Below are positions 1-4,841 of a DNA stretch of 5,844 bases, piece after piece. The notes under the pieces are model-generated. The model made no database searches. It was given only the letters and a program-made list of their open reading frames with translations, and was not told the DNA's origin. The DNA comes from Candidatus Falkowiibacteriota bacterium (GTDB taxonomy: Bacteria > Patescibacteriota > Patescibacteriia > Patescibacteriales > WJLG01), in the NCBI GenBank assembly GCA_014728685.1, contig WJLG01000082.1:1-5844 (forward strand). Direction: 5' to 3'. Position 1 is the stretch's first letter. Every line of letters begins with the position of its first letter. Made by a program: the position numbers and the translations under genes.

Positions 1-85
1 CTCCGGGGTCATCTTTTGAAAGCGAATTCCTTATGTCATCCAACATGGTTCTCATTTTATCCAATTGTGTGTTTATATTTTCCAT
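1..85 (-). CDS. N-terminal fragment of an unknown protein
   Basis: An open frame runs from an ATG at 85 leftward out of the window, giving 28 complete codons beginning MENINTQLDKMRTMLDDIRN. The fragment is hydrophilic with heptad-like spacing of Leu/Met/Ile (L8, M11, M14, L15, I18), so it may start a short helix or coiled coil. It lies 21 nt downstream of the stop of the 83-residue membrane protein, on the same strand and with no terminator between, so the two are probably co-transcribed from the promoter at 412-439. The Shine-Dalgarno is poor: AAGAGAA sits about 16 nt upstream. A second ATG at codon 11 is possible. Family and function are not recognisable from this stub. Confidence 0.55.
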   Translation of the reverse strand, partial: MENINTQLDKMRTMLDDIRNSLSKDDPG

Positions 86-106
86 ATAATTTAGCGGTTA
101 ATTCTC

Positions 107-358
107 TTATTTATTCAATTTGTTATAAAGCCAAGCTAATAGATATCCGCCGATAAAAGCATCTATAAACCCATACGCTAAAGCAAGCAGGGTTCCGATG
201 CCTATTGAAATATTAAATGCCGGATAAATACTACCTATCAAGCCGGTTATTTCAAAAGCATATCCAGTAGTGGCTGCCAATAGCGTCATTCCCGCAAAGA
301 CAATGCCCCATATTATGCCGCAAGCCAAGCCGAAGGCTTTCGCGTTAAGATCTTTCAT
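107..358 (-). CDS. small multi-pass membrane protein, holin-like
   Basis: This 83-residue protein is almost entirely hydrophobic and rich in Gly and Ala. Likely membrane segments lie at about residues 8-29 and 52-78, with a third short one near 35-47. It begins MKDLNAKAFG and ends in AWLYNKLNK, a charged tail that would face the cytoplasm. The pattern LNAKAFGLA...GxIWG...GSIYP...YGFIDAFIGG...AWLYNKL resembles a widespread small membrane family in uncultured bacteria that is often labelled 'bacteriophage holin'; true holin activity is not established, and no lysis or phage genes are nearby. The start is well supported: AGGAGGTGA at 365-373 lies 6 nt before the ATG. The gene has a consensus promoter and apparently leads an operon with the truncated gene at 1-85. 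Confidence 0.8.
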   Translation of the reverse strand: MKDLNAKAFGLACGIIWGIVFAGMTLLAATTGYAFEITGLIGSIYPAFNISIGIGTLLALAYGFIDAFIGGYLLAWLYNKLNK

Positions 359-411
359 GTAATATCACCTCCTCTCATATATCCTGTATTTTAATTATCA
401 TTTACACTCTT

Positions 412-439
412 ATTATAGCTCTTTTCTAAAAAATGTCAA
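412..439 (-). promoter_or_regulatory. consensus sigma-70 promoter of the holin-like gene
   Basis: On the minus strand TTGACA (439-434) and TATAAT (417-412) are separated by 16 nt, both perfect consensus hexamers. Transcription would start near 405, giving a leader of about 47 nt before the ATG at 358. The -35 box and the AT-rich DNA upstream belong to the 32-bp repeat that recurs at 1094-1125. Confidence 0.85.
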
Positions 440-461
440 ATTTTATATATTTGTACATTTT
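430..461. repeat. 32-bp promoter-associated direct repeat, copy 1
   Basis: This 32-bp sequence starts AAAATGTCAAATTTTATAT and ends TTTGTACATTTT on the plus strand. It matches 1094-1125 at 31 of 32 positions, differing only at base 20 (A here, C there). Read on the minus strand it comprises a TGTACA palindrome, an AT-rich tract and a TTGACA -35 box. It could be an upstream promoter element, an operator shared by two genes, or the trace of a duplication. Confidence 0.85.
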
Positions 462-468
462 TATAGTA

Positions 469-497
469 TTTACATATATAAAAATATGTGCTATATT
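469..497 (+). promoter_or_regulatory. probable promoter of the Phd-like antitoxin gene
   Basis: TTTACA (469-474) and TATATT (492-497) are 17 nt apart, each one mismatch from consensus. The start of transcription would fall near 504, about 25 nt before the ATG at 529. The promoter diverges from that of the holin-like gene; the 32-bp repeat lies between them. Confidence 0.6.
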
Positions 498-528
498 GTT
501 TTAAAGAGCAATAAAATGAGTAAATGGT

Positions 529-690
529 ATGAAAACCAAAAAGGTCACAAAAAAGATCAGTGAAAAACAGGCGACCCATGTCCGCCAGAACTTCCAGGAG
601 GTGATCGATCAGGTGCATTATACTCGCGAGGCGATGTTAATAACCAAACACAATAAACCTTGGGTTATGATAGAGCCTCTTGAAGAATAA
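529..690 (+). CDS. mini Phd/YefM-family antitoxin, orphan
   Basis: This 53-residue protein matches the N-terminal DNA-binding part of Phd/YefM antitoxins. The family pattern of a basic start, an A..(x)RxNFxxVIDxV helix and a '...LITKHNKPWVMIEPLEE' beta hairpin is all present (A15, R19-N21-F22, I26, V29, L37-I38-T39-K40, P44, V46). Full-length antitoxins are usually about 70-90 residues and carry a C-terminal toxin-binding tail; this one stops right after the 'PLEE' strand. No toxin gene (Doc, YoeB, RelE or PIN type) follows: a terminator begins 18 nt after the stop. It may act only as a DNA-binding regulator or work with a toxin encoded elsewhere. An in-frame TGA at 517-519 fixes the ATG at 529 as the only plausible start, but it has no good Shine-Dalgarno site. 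Confidence 0.8.
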   Translation: MKTKKVTKKISEKQATHVRQNFQEVIDQVHYTREAMLITKHNKPWVMIEPLEE

Positions 691-708
691 TCCCCTGCTT
701 TGAAAAAC

Positions 709-736
709 AAAAAGCGCCTTTTTCAAGGCGCTTTTT
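709..736. terminator. bidirectional terminator shared by phd-like gene and pterin dehydratase
   Basis: AAAAAGCGCCTT (709-720) pairs perfectly with AAGGCGCTTTTT (725-736) around a TTTC loop, a 12-bp stem with T-tracts on both strands. It lies 18 nt after the antitoxin stop and 7 nt after the stop of the convergent dehydratase gene, so it can end both transcripts. Confidence 0.92.
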
Positions 737-743
737 TAGTATG

Positions 744-1046
744 TTACTGTTCAGCGAACTCTTTTTCTATTTCCCTGGCCGTTTGGAAATCTCTATCTGT
801 CAATTTACCGCCTATACTATATCTGGTCAGTTCAAAGGTTATCTTCTTGTAAGATATTCTGATGTCCGGATGATGATCTATCTCCTCAAAAAAAGGAGCT
901 AAACCGTTTATGAATTCCAAACCAAGCGGAAAAGAAGAGAATTCAAATTGTTTCTTTATCTTATTACCTTCCCGCTCCCATCCAGGAAGATCCTTTAATT
1001 TTTCTTCTATTTCCCGCTCGGAAAGGATTTTTATATCTTCTTCCAT
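744..1046 (-). CDS. pterin-4a-carbinolamine dehydratase (4a-hydroxytetrahydrobiopterin dehydratase)
   Basis: The family dehydrates 4a-hydroxytetrahydropterin in the cytoplasm and so recycles the pterin cofactor of aromatic amino acid hydroxylases; in many bacteria without such a hydroxylase its role may relate to other pterins such as molybdopterin. The 100-residue product beginning MEEDIKILSE has the family's usual length and landmarks: LKDLPGW (18-23), the hydrophobic helix around F45-F53, and EEIDHHPDIRISY (54-66) with the catalytic pair H58-H59. The third catalytic position, normally His or Trp ten residues after Y66, is Y76, and the usual GGLT is GGKLT, so activity is uncertain. ATG 1046 fits family length but lacks a Shine-Dalgarno; ATG 1070 (8 codons longer) would begin almost at the predicted transcription start. 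No hydroxylase gene is nearby. Confidence 0.9.
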   Translation of the reverse strand: MEEDIKILSEREIEEKLKDLPGWEREGNKIKKQFEFSSFPLGLEFINGLAPFFEEIDHHPDIRISYKKITFELTRYSIGGKLTDRDFQTAREIEKEFAEQ

Positions 1047-1075
1047 AAAAATTAATTTAATTATCTTCATTTTTA

Positions 1076-1103
1076 ATTTTAACCCTTGTTTGTAAAATGT
1101 CAA
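1076..1103 (-). promoter_or_regulatory. promoter of the pterin dehydratase gene
   Basis: On the minus strand TTGACA (1103-1098) and TAAAAT (1081-1076) are separated by 16 nt. Transcription would begin near 1070-1069, which coincides with an in-frame ATG at 1070. The mRNA might therefore be leaderless, or have a leader of about 23 nt if translation begins at 1046. The -35 box belongs to the second copy of the 32-bp repeat. Confidence 0.65.
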
Positions 1104-1125
1104 ATTTTATATCTTTGTACATTTT
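1094..1125. repeat. 32-bp promoter-associated direct repeat, copy 2
   Basis: This is the second copy of the element at 430-461, identical except for C instead of A at base 20. It is in the same orientation and again supplies the TTGACA -35 box and the upstream TGTACA palindrome of a minus-strand promoter. The sequence on the downstream (-10) side differs completely between copies. Confidence 0.85.
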
Positions 1126-1140
1126 GTTAATATGACGATA

Positions 1141-1224
1141 AGTGATATATAAAAGGTTATTCGCCAGGACTTCGGTCGCCTAAGGGCTATCTGCCAAGGA
1201 CCTGATGATCAAATATATATCACT
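1141..1224. repeat. long-stem inverted repeat, possible structured RNA
   Basis: AGTGATATATA (1141-1151) and TATATATCACT (1214-1224) are perfect 11-bp inverted repeats enclosing 62 nt. Within, GAC-TTCG-GTC (1168-1177) forms a hairpin with a C(UUCG)G tetraloop, and GGC-TATCT-GCC (1185-1195) a second small one. An RNA from this region would fold as a multibranch structure. The strand is undetermined and no riboswitch or known ncRNA class is recognised. A small non-autonomous element is an alternative. Confidence 0.4.
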
Positions 1225-1300
1225 ACAGCCGGGACAGCCTGAATAAAAGGGACTACAAGCTGACAGCTGTTAAGGTTGAATTATTCAAATAAACACTTTG

Positions 1301-1336
1301 AATTTTAAAAAGGCGCGGAAAATATTTTTCCACGCC
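1301..1336 (-). terminator. terminator of the GH17 gene
   Basis: On the minus strand an 11-bp stem (1336-1326 with 1322-1312, including one G-U pair) closes a 3-nt loop and is followed by TTTTTAAAATT (1311-1301). It starts 21 nt past the GH17 stop codon. Confidence 0.88.
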
Positions 1337-1357
1337 ACTTAAAGGTTATTTCGTGAT

Positions 1358-3088
1358 TTATTCCGGTGAACGAGTCACCGAAATTTCATCAACTATCTTA
1401 TCCTCAGGGAAGGATGACATTCTGCTGGGCGGATCATATCCGGCAACCGTCAATATCGCTCGATATTCCGTCGCCTGGGTATCATACCCACCAGTAGTGA
1501 CATCGCAGATCCAACTGCCATCCACATTTATACGCGTCACCGGCGAAGCAAATGTCGGTTTGATCCACCAGCCGCTGCCGACTTTAATGTAAATAACGAC
1601 TCCGTATTCCTTGGGGATCACGTGTGAAACCTTTCCTTCCAGGTTTTCGGTTGTGCCGTACTTAGGTACATAGGTGAAGGAGATCTCGGGATCACCGGGC
1701 CCATCTATCAAGACATCGCCCCGCCAATTCTGTTCCATTGTATCTCCATCAAAGACCGGTTGCATACCTTCTTTCATCACCCCGGCCGTGTCAAATATTC
1801 CCCAATGCGGACCAACCGTGCCTTCATTCGTCTTCCAAGCTTCATCGAAAGCCTCAAAGTAAAAAACTTTGACGCTCTCGGCTCTTGCCCAGGAAATGAA
1901 ATTCAAGAAATAGAAATTGGCATTCTCCAAACTCGGAACCGATTGGCCGTAGTTCGAACCTTCGCTTGGCCATCCGGCCTCCGATATCAAAACTTCTTTG
2001 TCCGGATATTTCTCCTTTAAAGCTTCATAAGAAGAATGCAAATTGGCTACGGCATAATCTATTTTCACTCCTTCCCAATATGGATAGAAGTTGCCATAGA
2101 TGAAATCGCAAGCCGCGATCAAATTCGGACGCGACATCAATTCACCATAAACATCAGCCGTAGTCACCGGCACATTGGGAACCGAATCGCGAAAACGCTC
2201 GATCATAGCGATCAATTTCGCCTCTGTGACGTCGCGGCGAAGCATCGCCTCACTGCCGATGATAGCCGTGTCCACTTCTCCACGCTTAGCTTGAGCGATC
2301 AAGCTATCGACCTCAACGGTATTGGCACTATCATTTCTGCCGATCCAAGCTCCGATATAGGCGGTCAAGCCATAGTCGTGAGCTATTCGTCCGCAAACCT
2401 CTAATCCATGAGTAGTAGAAAAAGTTCGCATAACCTTAGTATATGGAACTATCAACCTTATGCGTTCGGCTATTTGATCTTCGGGAACGAAAATCCCGTC
2501 GTTAGGATCTTGGCCATTCATATACGGACTAAAGTTCATGCCGTAAATGCGATAAACCGCAAACGGCGGAAGATTCATAAGCACTTCAAGCTCGGATACC
2601 TCCCCTTCTACCAAGATAGTATCATTGGCATAGGAAAACTTTTCAAATACCAAGGTATAAACATCCGCTGCCGCCCTGGCCAGGACTCCGCCCTTGGAAT
2701 TGATCCGACTCTCAACACTCGTTTTTCGGTCAAAAGGTCTGACCGACATCTTTCCGTTCACAATGTAAGCGCCGGAGCCTATTCCCCGTCCTCGGGTTTT
2801 GTCGATGATCCGACGTCCGGAGATGCTATAAACTTCGGCTTCAGAAGTTCGCCTGACTGCCGGACTTGGAAAACCGCTTCGAGAGATCGTTGAGGTCGGG
2901 ACCTCGATCGTAAATTGTCCCAATGAATCGCTGAATACGGAATCAACTGTCGGACTGACAAGCATAACCTTGGCTTCGCCTACAGGCTTGCTAGTGATAG
3001 AATCCAGAACCACTCCGGAAATTTGACCGGCATGGGCCACCATGGCCAACAACAAGAACAACACGCTTAAAAATGATAACTTCCTCAC
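1358..3088 (-). CDS. secreted GH17-type beta-glucanase with split N-terminal carboxypeptidase-regulatory-like module
   Basis: This 576-residue protein is probably an exported beta-1,3-glucan hydrolase or transglycosylase (COG5309/GH17 type). Residues 1-20 are a signal peptide with an AHA|GQ cleavage site. Residues 22-62 (GQISGVVLDS...GQFTIEVP) and 143-174 look like two halves of a carboxypeptidase-regulatory-like beta sandwich, split by a segment containing VYSISGRRI and GSGAYIVNG. The barrel covers about 178-447: YGMNFSPY, putative acid/base E280 in IIGSE (usually GNE), putative nucleophile E370 in ISEAGWPS, and FEAFDEAWK (411-419) with GPHWGIFD. Residues 465-555 form a C-terminal module with GSGWWIKP and GSWICDVTTGG. 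The start is GTG; AGGAGG at 3094-3099 lies 5 nt before it. Single-gene unit with its own promoter and terminator. Fold assignment is firm; substrate is inferred. Confidence 0.88.
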   Translation of the reverse strand: MRKLSFLSVLFLLLAMVAHAGQISGVVLDSITSKPVGEAKVMLVSPTVDSVFSDSLGQFTIEVPTSTISRSGFPSPAVRRTSEAEVYSISGRRIIDKTRGRGIGSGAYIVNGKMSVRPFDRKTSVESRINSKGGVLARAAADVYTLVFEKFSYANDTILVEGEVSELEVLMNLPPFAVYRIYGMNFSPYMNGQDPNDGIFVPEDQIAERIRLIVPYTKVMRTFSTTHGLEVCGRIAHDYGLTAYIGAWIGRNDSANTVEVDSLIAQAKRGEVDTAIIGSEAMLRRDVTEAKLIAMIERFRDSVPNVPVTTADVYGELMSRPNLIAACDFIYGNFYPYWEGVKIDYAVANLHSSYEALKEKYPDKEVLISEAGWPSEGSNYGQSVPSLENANFYFLNFISWARAESVKVFYFEAFDEAWKTNEGTVGPHWGIFDTAGVMKEGMQPVFDGDTMEQNWRGDVLIDGPGDPEISFTYVPKYGTTENLEGKVSHVIPKEYGVVIYIKVGSGWWIKPTFASPVTRINVDGSWICDVTTGGYDTQATEYRAILTVAGYDPPSRMSSFPEDKIVDEISVTRSPE

Positions 3089-3147
3089 AAAAACCTCCTT
3101 TTTTAAATGATATTAAAGAACCAATAACGGCTATACCTTACCACTTT

Positions 3148-3175
3148 ATTATAGAATTGTAAAGCTATAAATCAA
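3148..3175 (-). promoter_or_regulatory. promoter of the GH17 gene
   Basis: On the minus strand TTGATT (3175-3170) and a perfect TATAAT (3153-3148) are 16 nt apart, placing the transcription start near 3141 and leaving a leader of about 53 nt. The -35 region abuts the T-tract of the HPr-like gene's terminator, so the two genes are likely insulated units. Confidence 0.7.
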
Positions 3176-3209
3176 ATAAAAAAGTCCGGGCAATAAAAAC
3201 CTGGACTTT
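3169..3209 (-). terminator. terminator of the HPr-like gene
   Basis: On the minus strand AAAGTCCAGG (3209-3200) pairs with CCCGGACTTT (3190-3181), with one wobble pair, around a 9-nt loop and is followed by a T-rich tail (3180-3169). It starts 7 nt after the stop codon at 3217. Confidence 0.9.
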
Positions 3210-3216
3210 GTTCATA

Positions 3217-3531
3217 TCATTGATAGGAAACCAATTCATCAATAAACTTAGCAAGTTTATTGACTATTGGCTCCAACTTAGAATCATCTGTACAAACTGC
3301 CAGCTTAGCGCCTGTATTAGCGGCCAGCATCATAACCGCTATTATACTTCTGGGATCGGCAGGCTTAGATTCTACATCAAATTCATCATCGATAAGCTTG
3401 TGGATGTAGACCGACCTTATCGGATTTTCATTGTAAGTTCGTAATAATTCAGTAGACTTTCGCACGATGACGCTCGAAGCTCTTGAATTCAATCCATGTG
3501 GGTGGTTGACAGTACAATTTTTTTTGTACAT
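3217..3531 (-). CDS. HPr-like protein lacking the phosphorylatable His15 (Crh-like)
   Basis: HPr is the small cytoplasmic phosphocarrier of the phosphotransferase system. It is phosphorylated on His15 by enzyme I and, in many Gram-positives, on Ser46 by HPr kinase. This 104-residue protein (HPr is usually about 85-90) keeps the fold signature: TVNHPHGLNSRASSVIV at 7-23, then PADPRSIIAVMMLAANTGAK at 57-76 and a C-terminal helix. At position 15 Asn replaces His; R17 is kept and the usual Pro18 is Ala. S62 in DPRSII aligns with Ser46. The extra length is an insertion around 34-58. This matches Bacillus Crh, where Gln replaces His15, suggesting a regulatory role, although H10 or H12 could conceivably substitute. 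No PTS or HPr kinase gene is in view. AAGGAG lies 5 nt before the ATG. Confidence 0.85.
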   Translation of the reverse strand: MYKKNCTVNHPHGLNSRASSVIVRKSTELLRTYNENPIRSVYIHKLIDDEFDVESKPADPRSIIAVMMLAANTGAKLAVCTDDSKLEPIVNKLAKFIDELVSYQ

Positions 3532-3566
3532 GTGGTCTCCTTTTTTAAAAGAACGGATATCGAAAT

Positions 3567-3595
3567 ATTTTAAACCTCATATATCCAAAAGTCAA
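3567..3595 (-). promoter_or_regulatory. promoter of the HPr-like gene
   Basis: On the minus strand TTGACT (3595-3590) and TAAAAT (3572-3567) have a 17-nt spacer, each one mismatch from consensus. Transcription would start near 3560, about 29 nt before the ATG. Its -35 box lies back to back with that of the divergent metallopeptidase gene. Confidence 0.7.
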
Positions 3596-3605
3596 ACTTT
3601 TTTAG

Positions 3606-3635
3606 TTGACAAAACGATATTTTTATGATTATATA
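3606..3635 (+). promoter_or_regulatory. promoter of the metallopeptidase-like gene
   Basis: A perfect TTGACA (3606-3611) is followed by TTATAT at 17 nt (3629-3634) or TATATA at 18 nt (3630-3635). Transcription would start near 3642. The -35 boxes of this and the HPr-like promoter form a short inverted repeat, GTCAA (3591-3595) and TTGAC (3606-3610). Confidence 0.65.
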
Positions 3636-3681
3636 CCTATCTTCGTACTTTTCAAATTTTTTTGCATAAAAGGAGTTTTTC

Positions 3682-4692
3682 ATGAATAAGAAAAAGGCTG
3701 TTAAACGAAATCGCCGAGTCTTGAGTATTGCTATCTGCTGTATATTGGCGGCGATACTGGCCGGAGTCTATATTTACGCGGCTGTATTGCATTCAAAGAA
3801 AGACGTAGAAAGGCTGAGAGATCTTAAAAAAAGCGTCAAGGAATATCTAAGTTCTCACCAATACGGGCAAGAAAGCTGGTGGCTTCGATCTTCTGATATG
3901 AGAGGTGGCGACAACATCCAGATCGCAGCCAAGCTGACCGATGAAGAAACGAAGAAGATCACCGACATGCTTTATGAGTACCAAGATGTTTCTCCGCTTG
4001 CCCAAAAAATGATCATGCAAACCCTGGACAGTGGAATGCATCCCAAAGTAAGCATTTATCAAAGAGGCGATATTTCAATGACCTTTTCCTTCAAGAAAGA
4101 GGAAATGAAAGACGTCGCAAAGATGCTTAAGAATTCGATCGAGATATGCTACATCCCCAAGGACATACATGACAATTATCCGGCATCCTTGTCTTATCGT
4201 TCTGACTGGAATGCCTTAATGATCAAGGGGATAAATTGGCCGCCTGCTCTCTACGCCGGCCTGCTCTTCCATGAATTCGGCCACTACTATAAGCATAAGA
4301 TAGAAGGGGCCAATTCCGCGACCGCGCCTATGACCCATGAAAGCTGGGCAGAGGAAGAGGTCGCTATGCACGAATTGGAAGCCGAGGTGATGAACCGGGC
4401 GACCAAGGGACGTCTTTTCACCTTCGTAGATTCTCTTAATCGAAGATACGAAGGTATCGACAAGATGCCTAAGCATTTAAACGGATTGCAAGCCGATCAT
4501 TTTTTCCATTTGGATGAGATCATCGGCTGTCAAAGCAGCAGTAATGAAGTTAATTCTGTCGCCATCAGCCAGTATTTGTTCATTATCGGATTCCGATACA
4601 TTAATGAACGAATACAGTGCTCCGAGAGCGACAAAATGAAATTAAAGATCCATCTTTACAGATGGATGCAAAAGAATCTTGATCGGTTATGA
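3682..4692 (+). CDS. membrane-anchored putative zinc metallopeptidase (HEFGH)
   Basis: This 336-residue protein has a very basic N-terminus (K3-K5, K8, R9, R11-R12) followed by one hydrophobic segment at about 13-36, so it is likely anchored in the cytoplasmic membrane with the bulk outside. A helical region follows (37-60). LLFHEFGHYYKHK carries the zinc-binding HExxH motif (H197, E198, H201). HELEAEVMNRATKGR, about 29 residues later, offers E231 (ExxA) as a gluzincin-like third ligand, with E233 or E235 as alternatives. The family is not recognised more precisely and the substrate is unknown. C-terminal Cys residues (283, 313) might form a disulfide outside the cell. AGGAG at 3671-3675 lies 6 nt before the ATG. 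Single-gene unit divergent from the HPr-like gene, ending in a terminator. Confidence 0.75.
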   Translation: MNKKKAVKRNRRVLSIAICCILAAILAGVYIYAAVLHSKKDVERLRDLKKSVKEYLSSHQYGQESWWLRSSDMRGGDNIQIAAKLTDEETKKITDMLYEYQDVSPLAQKMIMQTLDSGMHPKVSIYQRGDISMTFSFKKEEMKDVAKMLKNSIEICYIPKDIHDNYPASLSYRSDWNALMIKGINWPPALYAGLLFHEFGHYYKHKIEGANSATAPMTHESWAEEEVAMHELEAEVMNRATKGRLFTFVDSLNRRYEGIDKMPKHLNGLQADHFFHLDEIIGCQSSSNEVNSVAISQYLFIIGFRYINERIQCSESDKMKLKIHLYRWMQKNLDRL

Positions 4693-4735
4693 AGCCGATC
4701 AAAACCCAAGGATCAACCGTCCTTGGGTTTTTTAT
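4681..4735 (+). terminator. terminator of the metallopeptidase-like gene
   Basis: AAAACCCAAGGA (4701-4712) and TCCTTGGGTTTT (4720-4731) form a perfect 12-bp stem with a 7-nt loop, followed by a short T-rich tail. Immediately before it a second hairpin, GATCGG (4681-4686) with CCGATC (4695-4700), overlaps the last codons and the TGA stop. Confidence 0.9.
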
Positions 4736-4778
4736 TTATATCAATACTTATTCCTATAATGATCAAGGTTTAAGAAAC

Positions 4779-4808
4779 AAATAAAAAGAGGGGTATGTTG
4801 ATCCCCTC
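4779..4808 (-). terminator. terminator of the 252-residue protein gene
   Basis: On the minus strand GAGGGG (4808-4803) and CCCCTC (4793-4788) form a 6-bp GC-rich stem with a 9-nt loop, followed by TTTTTATTT (4787-4779). It lies 33 nt after the stop codon at 4842. Confidence 0.85.
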
Positions 4809-4841
4809 AAAATTTTATGATACCTAAAATCTTAGATGAGA

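Larger units (their letters stand above)
1047..1357. other. gene-free interval between pterin dehydratase and GH17 genes
   Basis: These 311 bases contain the dehydratase promoter and 32-bp repeat at the left, an inverted-repeat structure at 1141-1224, and the GH17 terminator at 1312-1336. I found no convincing gene. A plus-strand frame from 1207 to about 1291 (tail reading RDYKLTAVKVELFK before a stop) looks mildly protein-like, but has no start codon and double stops just upstream; it could be a degraded remnant. Confidence 0.6.

Noticed and set aside
436..618. Minus-strand 60-codon frame overlapping the Phd-like gene
   Set aside because: It is antisense to a recognisable Phd/YefM protein, covers the 32-bp repeat and divergent promoters, and its product is low-complexity Tyr/Cys/Phe-rich.
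107..690. Phage lysis or prophage region suggested by a holin-like protein
   Set aside because: There is no endolysin, structural, integrase or terminase gene nearby, and the holin label of this small membrane family is not functional evidence.
1047..1103. 19-residue N-terminal extension of the pterin dehydratase from a TTG at 1103
   Set aside because: The extension starts inside the TTGACA -35 box, exceeds the family length and has no family similarity.
1207..1291. Possible remnant of a coding gene (frame ending RDYKLTAVKVELFK)
   Set aside because: It has no start codon, tandem stops upstream and only about 28 codons; kept as a remark on the intergenic interval.
2408..2893. Plus-strand 161-codon frame inside the GH17 gene
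   Set aside because: It is a shadow of the well-supported GH17 frame, with no domain signature, ribosome site or promoter.
3501..3531. TTGACA and GTACA/TGTAC inverted repeat on the plus strand near the HPr-like start codon
   Set aside because: These bases are the first codons of the HPr-like gene, and no -10 box or plus-strand gene follows at a suitable distance; the resemblance to the 32-bp repeat is superficial.
3095..3549. Shared CTCCTTTTTTAAA at 3095-3107 and 3537-3549
   Set aside because: Both are the Shine-Dalgarno plus adjoining A-rich leader of minus-strand genes, so the match is probably shared ribosome-site composition rather than a regulatory repeat.
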